Below are positions 54,527-63,413 of a stretch of DNA of 64,000 nucleotides, in pieces (the stretch's first letter is position 1; each line of letters begins with the position of its first letter). The notes under the pieces were generated by a model. That model was not told the DNA's origin. It ran no database searches and was given only the letters and a program-made list of their open reading frames with translations. Position numbers and translations under genes: made by a program. Origin of the DNA: Puniceibacterium sediminis. GTDB taxonomy: Bacteria; Pseudomonadota; Alphaproteobacteria; Rhodobacterales; Rhodobacteraceae. Where the stretch lies: assembly GCF_900188035.1 (NCBI RefSeq), contig NZ_FZNN01000017.1, forward strand, positions 1 to 64,000, given 5' to 3'.

Positions 54527-54658
54527 GGGTATCTCCCTCATGGTTCGGGACACTGATGCCACGAGTCACGAGGGCGTTGCGTAGTGCTGCCAGAAACCGC
54601 CCGCGGTGTTCACAACTGTTTATAAATTCGCAACAATCCTTACGCATGTGTAAATTTG

Positions 54659-54673
54659 TTAACCAGCAAGTAA
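54659..54673 (+). promoter_or_regulatory. CtrA-type box upstream of the DUF6456 gene
   Basis: TTAA-N7-GTAA (54659-54673) matches 7 of 8 positions of the CtrA consensus. It lies 78 bases before the gene at 54752. GGATATCTC is repeated directly at 54706-54714 and 54718-54726, 12 bases apart, between the box and the start. Confidence 0.5.
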
Positions 54674-54751
54674 CGATAAACCGCAAATGTTCCGAAAACT
54701 GTTGGGGATATCTCTGTGGATATCTCAGCCGCCTAAAAAGGAAGCCGGACT

Positions 54752-55888
54752 ATGATCCGCACGCCGCGTGACTTGATCGAAGATGCCCTGCCTGGCTGGG
54801 TACCTGAAGCCGCGCGGAATTACCTCGTTCACATCGAAACCGGGTTGCCGATCCGAGCCCTGGCCAGACAGGCGGGCTGCCATGCCTCGACCGTCCTGCG
54901 CCAGGTGCGCAAACTGGAAAACCGACGCGACGATCCACTTGTTGACGCGGCGCTGCGCCGATTGGGTCAACAGCTCTCACAAACGGACGTCGGACAGCAT
55001 CAAAAGGAAACTGCCAAGATGAATGCCTCAGTCTCTTCAAACCCCGCAAACGTCGACCAGAAAACGCTGGCTCGCGAGGCCCGGCGCATCCTGCGCCGTC
55101 TCAGCGAAACCGGCGCGATGCTGGCCGTGGCGGCGGAAATGGAAAAGGCCGTTGTCGTTCGCGATACGGCCGATGGCGGCACGACCCGCACGGCCGTTGT
55201 CGACAGCACGATCGCCCAGGCCATGGCCCTCAAGGATTGGATCGCCTGCGTGACGCCCGGCCGTATTGCGCGCTACCGGATCACTGCGGCGGGGCGCGCC
55301 GCGCTCAGCATGCTGATGGCCGAACAGGAAAGCCGTCTGCGTGGCTTCGCCGAAGCTCAGTCCAGCTTTGCCGCAGGGCAGCTGTCGGGGCGCGCGGCAG
55401 AGGACGAGATGGAGCGTCAGGAGCTTGACCCGCGCGGGGCGCGCACGCGCTATTCGGTCGGCGACAGCCCTCTGGCGGCCCTTGCCCGGCGGCGTGAAAG
55501 GGACGGCTCGCCGTTTCTGGGCGACGATCTGGTAAGCGCCGGCGAACGCCTGCGCGAGGATTTCGAGCTGAGCCAGATGAACGCCCGCGTCGGGCAGAAT
55601 TGGGATCAGTTCCTGACAACCGGCGGCGAGACCAGCCGGTGCGGCACCGAAGTCCCGCGTGGTGCCGAAGCGGCGCGCACCCGGGTTGCAGCGGCGCTCA
55701 GAGAGCTGGGACCGGGACTCGCCGATGTGGCAATGCGCTGCTGTTGCCACCTTGAGGGGCTGGAAACTGCGGAAAAGCGAATGGGCTGGTCAGCGCGTTC
55801 CGGAAAGATCGTGTTGCGCATCGCGCTGCAGCGGTTGCACCGCCATTACGATGCAACCATCGGCGCAGGCGGCGGGCTGATCGGCTAG
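54752..55888 (+). CDS. DUF6456 helix-turn-helix protein
   Basis: This 378-residue protein has an N-terminal HTH (LPIRALARQAGCHASTVLRQ, about 32-51) and a C-terminal DUF6456 domain (LGPGLADVAMRCCCHLEGLE, then RSGKIVLRIALQRLHRHY). The layout suggests a DNA-binding regulator common in alphaproteobacteria, with no established target. A CtrA-type box lies upstream, so it may belong to the CtrA regulon. It has its own promoter region and no co-transcribed gene. Confidence 0.78.
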   Translation: MIRTPRDLIEDALPGWVPEAARNYLVHIETGLPIRALARQAGCHASTVLRQVRKLENRRDDPLVDAALRRLGQQLSQTDVGQHQKETAKMNASVSSNPANVDQKTLAREARRILRRLSETGAMLAVAAEMEKAVVVRDTADGGTTRTAVVDSTIAQAMALKDWIACVTPGRIARYRITAAGRAALSMLMAEQESRLRGFAEAQSSFAAGQLSGRAAEDEMERQELDPRGARTRYSVGDSPLAALARRRERDGSPFLGDDLVSAGERLREDFELSQMNARVGQNWDQFLTTGGETSRCGTEVPRGAEAARTRVAAALRELGPGLADVAMRCCCHLEGLETAEKRMGWSARSGKIVLRIALQRLHRHYDATIGAGGGLIG

Positions 55889-56061
55889 GGGGGAATGTGC
55901 AGCGCCCGTGGGGTCAAGCAAGCTGCCTCAGATGGCTGCTGGGGCACTCGCTAAAATTGGGGATGCTCAGTGCTGCATGACGGCTATGCAGCACTGGTAC
56001 TGCCCACTGCAGTCCCTTATGCTATAGGGCATGTGTCAGGAATTTGCGGGGGGAAGACCAA

Positions 56062-57015
56062 GTGCGAGATCTCAAGATACCCGAGCAGCGCCACCCCGAA
56101 AAGGCGAAGCGCAAGGATAATCCCCAACCCAAGAAACCCGACTGGATTCGTGTGCGTGCACCGGGCGGTCAGGGTTATGCCGATACGCGCAAAATCATGC
56201 GGGAACACAAGCTTGTGACCGTCTGTGAAGAAGCGAGCTGTCCGAACGTTGGCGAATGCTGGTCGCAGGGCCATGCCACGATGATGATCATGGGCGAGGT
56301 TTGTACCCGCGCCTGTTCCTTTTGCAATATCGCCACAGGCAAACCACCCGAGGCGCTTGATGCGTTTGAGCCGGGCCGGGTGGCCGATGCGGTTCAGAAA
56401 CTAGGTCTGAACCACGTTGTGATCACCAGCGTTGATCGCGATGACGTAGAGGACGGCGGGGCCGAGCATTTTGCCCAGACCATCCGCGCCATCCGCCACC
56501 GCAGCCCCGGCACAACGATTGAAATCCTGACGCCCGATTTCATCAGATGTGGCCCGGAAGCGCTGGAAAAGGTCGTGGCCGCGCGGCCCGATGTGTTCAA
56601 TCACAACCTGGAAACAGTGCCCGGCCTTTACCCCGAGGTGCGGCCCGGGGCGCGATATTTCCATTCACTGCGCCTGCTGCAGCGGGTCAAGGAAATGGAT
56701 CCGTCGATGTTCACCAAATCCGGAATCATGGTCGGATTGGGCGAGGACCGGCAGGCCGTCATGCAGGTGATGGAAGATATGCGCGCCGCCGATATCGATT
56801 TCCTGACCATCGGCCAGTATCTGCAACCAACCCCCAAACACCATGCCGTCGACCGTTTCGTCCATCCGGACGAATTCGCCGGTTACGAAAAGGCCGCGCT
56901 GGGTAAGGGCTTCCTGATGGTGTCGGCGACCCCGCTGACGCGGTCATCCTATCATGCGGGCGATGACTTTGCCCGGCTGCGTGCGGCGCGTGAGGCGAAA
57001 CTGGCGCGCGCCTGA
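56062..57015 (+). CDS. lipA: Lipoyl synthase LipA
   Basis: LipA inserts two sulfur atoms into octanoyl groups on 2-oxoacid dehydrogenases. The 317-residue protein has the auxiliary cluster motif [12 protein letters not shown] and the radical SAM motif CTRACSFC, and the conserved serine in [10 protein letters not shown] near the C-terminus. It starts at GTG 56062 ([10 protein letters not shown]) with GGGGGGAAGA upstream; a TTG at 56044 is in frame but lacks such a site. Confidence 0.96.
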   Translation: MRDLKIPEQRHPEKAKRKDNPQPKKPDWIRVRAPGGQGYADTRKIMREHKLVTVCEEASCPNVGECWSQGHATMMIMGEVCTRACSFCNIATGKPPEALDAFEPGRVADAVQKLGLNHVVITSVDRDDVEDGGAEHFAQTIRAIRHRSPGTTIEILTPDFIRCGPEALEKVVAARPDVFNHNLETVPGLYPEVRPGARYFHSLRLLQRVKEMDPSMFTKSGIMVGLGEDRQAVMQVMEDMRAADIDFLTIGQYLQPTPKHHAVDRFVHPDEFAGYEKAALGKGFLMVSATPLTRSSYHAGDDFARLRAAREAKLARA

Positions 57016-57108
57016 CCTGCGGTGGTGCTGACTGCGCCGCCGGATTTGCGTATCTTGAAACAGAATAAGCGCAATGCCGGCGGCCCGGGCCACCGGAGCA
57101 GCAATACG

Positions 57109-57154
57109 CCAGCCATACGAAAACCATACGCTTTCCATACGGTTGCCATATGCC
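57109..57154. repeat. CGTATGG-rich repeat, copy 2
   Basis: In reverse complement this element is nearly the same as 33184-33227: it contains TATGG four times at the same spacing and the shared core GTATGGTTTTCGTATGGC. It lies between lipA and the convergent cytochrome gene. The two copies are 24 kb apart and in opposite orientation. Confidence 0.75.
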
Positions 57155-57161
57155 GGAATCG

Positions 57162-58058
57162 CTAGTTTTTCGCCGGTTCGGGTAGGGCCTTGAGATAGGC
57201 CGCAACCGCCGCACGGTCAGATGCGGGCAGTTTGCCAAAGTTTTCCACCACCTCGACCATATGCCCGCCGACGCTGTCGAAATCCGGGGTAAATCCGGTT
57301 TCGAGGTAGTAGGCGATATCGGTTTCCGACCAGGTCAGTTTGTCCGGTGTCAGCGCCGGAATACGCCCCGGCCCGTCTGGGTTTTCGGCACCACTCAGCC
57401 AGGCATTCCGTTGCAATCCGCCCAGAACATTGCGCGGCGTGTGGCACTCGCCGCAGTGCGCCAGCGCCTCGACCAGATAGCGCCCACGGGTCAGGGATTC
57501 GTCATCGGTGTCGGCCACAACCCATTGATCCGACATGAAAAGCATCTTCCAGAGACCAAGGCCAAGGCGGATATTGAAGGGAAATCCGACCTCGTGTGGT
57601 TGGCTCTGCACGTCGCTGGCGGGAAGCGTGCGCAGATAGGCCCAAAGGTCAGCAACGTCCTGTGGCACCATGTGCGTGTAGGCGCTGTAGGGAAAGGCGG
57701 GATAGAGGTGCTGACCCTCGGGCGACACGCCCCGCGTCACTGCGCTGGCGAAATCGGTCAGTGTCCAGCCACCGATCCCGGCCTGCGGATCGGGAGAGAT
57801 GTTGGGCGCAACAAACGTACCGAAATCCGACACGAAACGCTGCCCACCCGCCAGTACCAACTTTGCCTCTCCCTTGGCATCGGGGGCGTGATGGCAGGAT
57901 GCGCAACCTGCGGCAATGAACACCAATTCGCCCTGCGTGTCGCTGCCGGTCAGGTTGGAAAACGCGGCCTCGTTCACGGGCGTGGGCCTGGTCACGAACA
58001 GCACGGCGCCGACCGCCACAAGGGCCGCGAGCGCCACAAATGTCAGGGCCTTACGCAT
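57162..58058 (-). CDS. Diheme c-type cytochrome
   Basis: This 298-residue protein has an N-terminal membrane anchor or signal (about 5-24) and two haem motifs, CASCH and CGECH, each in a cytochrome c domain with a later methionine ligand region. It resembles the cytochrome subunit of periplasmic alcohol/gluconate or molybdenum hydroxylase complexes. It lies 8 bases downstream of a cytochrome c' gene in the same direction, so the two form an operon. Confidence 0.87.
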   Translation of the reverse strand: MRKALTFVALAALVAVGAVLFVTRPTPVNEAAFSNLTGSDTQGELVFIAAGCASCHHAPDAKGEAKLVLAGGQRFVSDFGTFVAPNISPDPQAGIGGWTLTDFASAVTRGVSPEGQHLYPAFPYSAYTHMVPQDVADLWAYLRTLPASDVQSQPHEVGFPFNIRLGLGLWKMLFMSDQWVVADTDDESLTRGRYLVEALAHCGECHTPRNVLGGLQRNAWLSGAENPDGPGRIPALTPDKLTWSETDIAYYLETGFTPDFDSVGGHMVEVVENFGKLPASDRAAVAAYLKALPEPAKN

Positions 58059-58066
58059 CCCTGTTG

Positions 58067-58531
58067 TCAGTTGTTGGGCGCGCGGTGTTTGTCATGGCAG
58101 GCCTTGCAGGCACCACCAACCTTGCCCATTGCCGGGCCGATGGCCGCCTGACCGGTGGCCGCGACCTCTTGCATACCGGCGACCGCGACGCCCAGTGCAT
58201 CCCATTTGGACAGGAAATCATCGCGCTCGTCCCAGATCGACGGCAGGGCACGGGTGCCATCGATGCTCATGTTGTCGGACCCTTCGGGCCAGAGCGGTGG
58301 TTCATAGATATGCGAAACAGCCACCAGCGAATCCGCCGCATGCTGTGCCATCTCGGCGTTATAGGGCGTTTCGCCCTTGGCCATGCCGCCCAGTATGCCA
58401 AGGTTGATCGCCAGAATACGAAACTGACCCTGACGGGCCTTTACGTGACCGGAAAAATCGTCCTGGGCAAAAGCGGGGGCGGTTGCGAAAACGGCCAGAC
58501 CGGCCAGCAGAGCAAATGTCTTTTTCATCAT
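58067..58531 (-). CDS. Cytochrome c' family protein
   Basis: This 154-residue precursor has a signal peptide (ending PAFA) and a C-terminal haem motif CKACH, as in cytochrome c' four-helix proteins (CytC'/cytochrome c556). ARQGQFRILAINLGILGGMA forms the first helix. Such proteins bind NO or transfer electrons in the periplasm. It is the first gene of a pair with the diheme cytochrome. Confidence 0.87.
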   Translation of the reverse strand: MMKKTFALLAGLAVFATAPAFAQDDFSGHVKARQGQFRILAINLGILGGMAKGETPYNAEMAQHAADSLVAVSHIYEPPLWPEGSDNMSIDGTRALPSIWDERDDFLSKWDALGVAVAGMQEVAATGQAAIGPAMGKVGGACKACHDKHRAPNN

Positions 58532-58651
58532 GATCTCCCTAATGCATGACCAAAGGTAACGTTAAATCACGCATTTGGTGCAACTAAAGTTATCGTGACC
58601 CCCTGTCGGGTGATCGCACGCGTCGCGGCACGTGAAAAACATGCCGCCAGT

Positions 58652-59203
58652 TTATGTCTCAGGACTATCCGGAAAGCGGACCTTGCCGATATAGGGCAGG
58701 TTGCGATTGCGTTGGGCGTAATCAATGCCGTAGCCGACGACGAATTCGTCCGGAATTTCGAATCCTGTCCAGTTGGCCTTGAAATCCACTTCGCGGCGCG
58801 ACGGTTTGTCCAGCAGGGCAATGGTGCGCAGCCGTGCGGGATTACGCGAATTGAGCAGGTTTGTGACATGGCTGAGTGTATAGCCCGTGTCGACGATATC
58901 CTCGACAACCAGCACATCGCGGCCTTCAATCTGGCCGCGCAGGTCCTTGAGGATGCGCACTTCGCGGCTGCTTTGCATGGCATCGCCGTAGGACGACACC
59001 TCAAGGAAATCGACCTCGACCGGAAGGGTCAGTTCCCGCACAAGGTCGGCAATGAAGACAAAAGAGCCGCGCAGAAGGCCCACCACCACCAGCTTGTCGG
59101 TGCCTTCGAATTCTGTGTGAATTTTTTGACACAGCACCTCGATCCTGGCCGCAATGGCCTTGGCCGAAATCAACTCGTCGATAACGTAGGGACGTTGTGT
59201 CAT
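58652..59203 (-). CDS. hpt: Hypoxanthine phosphoribosyltransferase
   Basis: This 183-residue enzyme salvages hypoxanthine (and perhaps guanine) to nucleotides. The PRPP-binding motif is [15 protein letters not shown], and [17 protein letters not shown] forms the flexible-loop region. It is divergent from a RatA/Coq10-type gene. Confidence 0.94.
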   Translation of the reverse strand: MTQRPYVIDELISAKAIAARIEVLCQKIHTEFEGTDKLVVVGLLRGSFVFIADLVRELTLPVEVDFLEVSSYGDAMQSSREVRILKDLRGQIEGRDVLVVEDIVDTGYTLSHVTNLLNSRNPARLRTIALLDKPSRREVDFKANWTGFEIPDEFVVGYGIDYAQRNRNLPYIGKVRFPDSPET

Positions 59204-59321
59204 GAAGCTCTCTTGCTGGTTGCCCTTGATTTTCCGGGCGCAGCATACGACTTACTCGGCCAATGTCACGGCGCAAACGGGTCGCGGCGATCCACGGGAC
59301 GCAACACAGACACGAGGCCCC

Positions 59322-59765
59322 ATGACCACCCATTCAGAGACCAGAAATTTACCCTACACCGCCCGGCAGATGTACGATCTGGTGGCCGATGTGGAGGATT
59401 ATCCGAAATTCCTGCCCTGGTGTGCGGCTGCACGTATCCGTTCGGTCACGCCCGAAGGCGACTCCAGCGTGATGCTCGCCGACCTTGTGATCAGTTTCAA
59501 GGTATTCCGCGAACGCTTTGGCAGCCGGGTGACGCTGCACCCGAATGACATGCAGATCGACACTGAATATCTGGACGGTCCGTTCCGCTATCTCAAATCG
59601 AACTGGGCCTTCCGGGACGTTAAAGGCGGCTGCGAGGTGGCGTTTTTCGTCGACTTCGAGTTCAAGAACGCGATGCTTCAGCGCATCATCGGCCTTGTGT
59701 TCAACGAGGCGATGCAGCGCGTCGTGCGGGCATTCGAACGCCGCGCGGCAGAGCTTTACGGCTGA
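59322..59765 (+). CDS. RatA/Coq10-type START-domain protein
   Basis: This 147-residue protein of the SRPBCC fold starts MTTHSETRNLPYTARQMYDL and contains YPKFLPWCAAARI and FVDFEFKNAMLQRIIG, typical of the RatA/Coq10 family, which binds ubiquinone-like lipids in mitochondria and is annotated as toxin RatA in E. coli. The ATG at 59322 is chosen since family similarity begins there. Toxin activity should not be assumed. It is followed 42 bases later by an MmgE/PrpD gene. Confidence 0.87.
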   Translation: MTTHSETRNLPYTARQMYDLVADVEDYPKFLPWCAAARIRSVTPEGDSSVMLADLVISFKVFRERFGSRVTLHPNDMQIDTEYLDGPFRYLKSNWAFRDVKGGCEVAFFVDFEFKNAMLQRIIGLVFNEAMQRVVRAFERRAAELYG

Positions 59766-59807
59766 GCACCCGATGATATGCTCCGCCGGTAACCGGAGGG
59801 GCACGCG

Positions 59808-61127
59808 ATGAAGGATCAGGCAACAAGGGCGGCGGTAACCCCGGCGCTGGCGGAATTCGCGGCTGGGTTTGATGCCGGTGACATTCCCGCGTCGGTGCGT
59901 GCGGTCATGCGTCTTTCGATCCTTGACTGGCTTGCGGTCGGCATTGCCGGGCGCGACGAACCGGTGGCCAAGGCTGTGCGCGCATTGGCAAACGAAGAGG
60001 GCGGCGACGAACAGGCCCATGCGCTGGCGATGGCGCAGCGTGTTCCCGCGCGAATGGCGGCACTGATCAACGGATCAGTCAGCCATGCGCTGGATTACGA
60101 CGACACCCATTTCGCACATATCGGGCATCCCTCAGTTGCCGTTGTCTCTGCCGCGCTGGCGGTGGCGGAACGTGTGGGCGCGTCCGGTGCGGCGTTCCAG
60201 ACGGCCTGCCTGATCGGTTGCGAGGCATCGGTGCGCACCGGCCTTTGGCTGGGACGCGGGCACTACCAGATCGGCTTTCACCAGACCGCGACGGCGGGGG
60301 CCTTTGGTGCCGGTCTTGCGGCGGGGCGGTTGCTGGGTCTGGGTCCGGATGGGATGGCTGATGTGCTGGGCCTTCTGGCGACGCGCGCCTCGGGGCTGAA
60401 GGCGCAGTTCGGCAGTATGGGCAAGCCGTTCAACGCCGGGATCGCAGCCGCCAACGGGGTCGAGGCCGCGCTGCTGGTCAGCCACGGCTTTGTCCCGCGC
60501 CGCGATGCGATGGACTGCGCGCAGGGGTTCGGGGCGACGCATCACGGCGAATCCGATCCATCCGCGCTGGATCGGCTGGGGGTGGACTGGCATTTCACCG
60601 ATGTGAGTCACAAATTCCACGCCTGCTGCCACGGTCTTCACGCCGCTCTCGAAGCGCTTGTCGCGATTGGTGGGGTGACGCCTGACGATGTCGCACAGAT
60701 CCGGGTGTCTACCCATCCGCGCTGGCTGACTGTGTGCAACATTGCTACGCCGCAAACCGGACTTCAGGCCAAGTTTTCTTATACTCAGGTGCTGGCGATG
60801 CGGCTTCTGGGCCAGGATACCGCGCGGCTCGACAGCTATACCGACGCGCTGTGTGCGGATGCGCGCATCACGGCACTGCGCGACCGGGTCGTTGTTATCG
60901 GTAACGAGGATGTGGCCGAAACGGCCAGCCAGATCACCCTAGTGATGAAGGACGGAACCGAACGGCTCGCCCGGCATGATCTGACCGGCGCAATCCCGTT
61001 GGAGCAGAGGCGGGCAAAGGTGCAGGCCAAGGCGGAAAGCCTGATTGGGGCGGAGCGCGTGTCGCTGCTTGTGTCTCTGGTAGATGAAGAGGCTGCACCG
61101 GCGGATATCGGCGCGGCGTTGATCTGA
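59808..61127 (+). CDS. MmgE/PrpD family protein
   Basis: This 439-residue protein belongs to the 2-methylcitrate dehydratase-like MmgE/PrpD family. Segments such as NGSVSHALDYDDTHFAHIGHP and FGSMGKPFNAGIAAANGVEA match it; NIATPQTGLQAKFSYTQVLA is near the C-terminal half. The substrate is not certain: family members include itaconate, cis-aconitate and methylcitrate enzymes. No prpB or prpC lies nearby, so a methylcitrate role is not supported here. Confidence 0.88.
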   Translation: MKDQATRAAVTPALAEFAAGFDAGDIPASVRAVMRLSILDWLAVGIAGRDEPVAKAVRALANEEGGDEQAHALAMAQRVPARMAALINGSVSHALDYDDTHFAHIGHPSVAVVSAALAVAERVGASGAAFQTACLIGCEASVRTGLWLGRGHYQIGFHQTATAGAFGAGLAAGRLLGLGPDGMADVLGLLATRASGLKAQFGSMGKPFNAGIAAANGVEAALLVSHGFVPRRDAMDCAQGFGATHHGESDPSALDRLGVDWHFTDVSHKFHACCHGLHAALEALVAIGGVTPDDVAQIRVSTHPRWLTVCNIATPQTGLQAKFSYTQVLAMRLLGQDTARLDSYTDALCADARITALRDRVVVIGNEDVAETASQITLVMKDGTERLARHDLTGAIPLEQRRAKVQAKAESLIGAERVSLLVSLVDEEAAPADIGAALI

Positions 61128-61144
61128 GGCGGGGCTAATCGCCC

Positions 61145-61624
61145 TCAGGTGCGTTTCAGCGCCGCGAGGATCAGTTCCAGCGCATGCCGTGTCGCCGCGG
61201 CCCGCACCTGCGCCCGGCCCAAGGCACCAAATTCGATGGTTTCGCAACGCACTCCCGAAGCGTCCGCCAGACCAAAGCACACCCGCCCCTCGGGTTTGAA
61301 TTCTGACCCGCCCGGACCGGCGATACCGCTGATCGAAACCGCCACATCTGCCCCGGCTGCGGCCCGTGCGCCCACCGCCATTTCTGCGCAGACTTCTTCG
61401 GACACGGCACCGTACGTTTCCAGCGTCGCGGCAGTGACGCCCAGCATTTCCTGCTTGGCGCGGTTGGAATAGGTGACAAAGCCGCGCTCGAAGATATCGG
61501 ACGATCCGGCGACATCCGTCAGGGCCGCCGCGACCATGCCACCGGTGCAGCTTTCGGCGCAGGTCACTGTCCGGCCCTGCGCCATGGCCTTTGCCAGGAT
61601 GGCTTGTGCCAGCGTCTGGCTCAC
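61145..61624 (-). CDS. CinA-family nicotinamide-nucleotide amidase (PncC type)
   Basis: This 159-residue protein is the short CinA C-terminal domain form: TCAESCTGGMVAAALTDVAG, FVTYSNRAKQEMLGV and SISGIAGPGGSEFKPEG. It deamidates NMN in pyridine nucleotide recycling. It starts at GTG 61624, which overlaps the pgpA stop. It is the third gene of ispDF-pgpA-cinA. Confidence 0.9.
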   Translation of the reverse strand: MSQTLAQAILAKAMAQGRTVTCAESCTGGMVAAALTDVAGSSDIFERGFVTYSNRAKQEMLGVTAATLETYGAVSEEVCAEMAVGARAAAGADVAVSISGIAGPGGSEFKPEGRVCFGLADASGVRCETIEFGALGRAQVRAAATRHALELILAALKRT

Positions 61625-62109
61625 ATCAGAAACCCGTGTGCTACGCCCGCCAGCACGATGGCGACCAGCGCCGCGAATACGCCGGCAATAACATCGTCCA
61701 GCATCACGCCAAATGCACCGCCACGCCGGTCGGCCATGCCGACAAGCCAGGGCTTCCAGATGTCGAACAGACGGAACAGCAGGAAACCCGCGACCCAGCC
61801 GGGCCAGAGCCTGAGCACGTCCACCCCCATCATGCCTGCGCCAAAGGAGACCGGCAAAAGCGCGATCCACTGGCCCACGACCTCGTCGATGACGATCTCT
61901 GACGGGTCCTGATTTGCCTTGCCCGCGATTTCCTGCTGTGTCGCCCACCAGCCAAGCGCAAGCATTACGACCACTGCAATCAGCGCCAGCCAGAAGCCAC
62001 CCAGCACATGCAAGACCCAGAACAGCGGCAATGCCGCGAGCGAACCCCAGGTGCCCGGCGCGGGGCGCAGATAGCCGACCCCCAGAACGGTTGTGACAAG
62101 CTTGCTCAT
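61621..62109 (-). CDS. pgpA: Phosphatidylglycerophosphatase A
   Basis: PgpA removes the phosphate from phosphatidylglycerophosphate to give phosphatidylglycerol. The 162-residue protein has [16 protein letters not shown], the acidic motif [10 protein letters not shown] and [12 protein letters not shown], with several membrane spans. Its start overlaps the ispDF stop by 4 bases and its end overlaps cinA. Confidence 0.94.
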   Translation of the reverse strand: MSKLVTTVLGVGYLRPAPGTWGSLAALPLFWVLHVLGGFWLALIAVVVMLALGWWATQQEIAGKANQDPSEIVIDEVVGQWIALLPVSFGAGMMGVDVLRLWPGWVAGFLLFRLFDIWKPWLVGMADRRGGAFGVMLDDVIAGVFAALVAIVLAGVAHGFLM

Positions 62110-63236
62110 GCCCGCACCAGCGCTGCGGTGGCAAGCGCCGCGATACCTTCGCCGCGCCCGGTAAAGCCCAGCCTTTCAGATGTGGTCGCCTTGACCGAAA
62201 CCTGATCCATCCTCAACTCCATGATCTGTGCCATCTTTTCCATCATAATACCCGCATGCGGGCCGATCTTGGGGAATTCGCAGATCAGCGTCACGTCGAT
62301 ATTGCTGATCTCGTACCCCTTTTCCCGGGCAAGACCCACCGCGTGACGCAGGAAGATGTGGCTTTCTGCACCCTTCCATTGCGGGTCAGAGGGCGGGAAA
62401 TGCCGTCCGATATCGCCCTCTGCCAGCGCGCCATAAAGCGCATCCGTCACCGAATGCATGCCCACATCGGCATCCGAATGCCCGTCAAGGCCGTGGTCAT
62501 GCGCGACCCTGACGCCACACAGCATGACGTGGTCCCCGTCGCAAAAGCGGTGCACGTCGAACCCGTTGCCAAGGCGAATATCCATTCCAGTCTCCAGTAA
62601 GGCTGCGGCCCGGGCGAAATCGTCGGGACCGGTAATCTTGAGGTTGCGTTCATCGCCTTGGGTGATGAGCACAGCAATACCAGCGGCGCGCGCTACCTCA
62701 ACGTCATCCGCCGCGCCGCCGGGGTGCGCGCGATGGGCGGCAAGTATCGCGTCATAGCGAAAGCCCTGCGGTGTCTGTGCTCGGTAAAGGCCGCTCCGAT
62801 CCCGGGTGCCGCTGACCTGATTTTGCGCACCGGTCCAGAGGGCATCCGTCACCGCCAGGGCAGGGGCGGCGGCATCGGCGCCTGCCAGCGCATCGATCAC
62901 CGTATCGATCACCCGACGTTCGACACAGGGCCGCGCCACATCATGGATCAGGACCAGATCCGGCGCCGAATCTACCAGAGCCTCAAGCCCCGCGCGCACC
63001 GAACCCGCCCGATCCGCGCCCCCCGCGACCAGTGTCACAGGCAGACCCTTGCAAACCGCTTCGGCCCGACCCATGTCATCCGGGTTCACGACGAGTACAA
63101 GATGATCGAGGTGTGCGAACCGTTCCAGCGTCCAGCGCGCCACCGGTTTGCCGCCAAGCTGTTGCCATTGCTTGGGAACCGCGCCGCCCGCGCGGGTGCC
63201 ACGGCCAGCGGCGACGATCAAAGCGGCGATGGTCAT
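62106..63236 (-). CDS. ispDF: Bifunctional IspD/IspF of the MEP pathway
   Basis: This 376-residue fusion carries two MEP-pathway enzymes. Residues 1-220 are 2-C-methyl-D-erythritol 4-phosphate cytidylyltransferase ([27 protein letters not shown]). Residues about 225-376 are the cyclodiphosphate synthase ([28 protein letters not shown]). Such fusions are typical of alphaproteobacteria. The ATG at 63236 begins [11 protein letters not shown]. It is divergent from dusB and starts an operon with pgpA and cinA. Confidence 0.96.
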   Translation of the reverse strand: MTIAALIVAAGRGTRAGGAVPKQWQQLGGKPVARWTLERFAHLDHLVLVVNPDDMGRAEAVCKGLPVTLVAGGADRAGSVRAGLEALVDSAPDLVLIHDVARPCVERRVIDTVIDALAGADAAAPALAVTDALWTGAQNQVSGTRDRSGLYRAQTPQGFRYDAILAAHRAHPGGAADDVEVARAAGIAVLITQGDERNLKITGPDDFARAAALLETGMDIRLGNGFDVHRFCDGDHVMLCGVRVAHDHGLDGHSDADVGMHSVTDALYGALAEGDIGRHFPPSDPQWKGAESHIFLRHAVGLAREKGYEISNIDVTLICEFPKIGPHAGIMMEKMAQIMELRMDQVSVKATTSERLGFTGRGEGIAALATAALVRA

Positions 63237-63413
63237 GGCGCATCCTCTTTCCCGCTCCCCGTTTAGGCGTTGCGGCAAGGCGGTGCAATCGCTGGCGGGA
63301 TTATGCCTAAGAATTAAGCAACCAATAATTCTGCGGCTGCGAAATCCTTTGGGATCATTGTATGCTACGCGCTGTCACGCTACCTGCTGATCAACTGCAC
63401 AAGGAATAGGCGC

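Noticed and set aside
59322-59765. Toxin RatA of a toxin-antitoxin pair
   Set aside because: The family is widespread as a lipid-binding protein related to Coq10; no antitoxin gene is adjacent.
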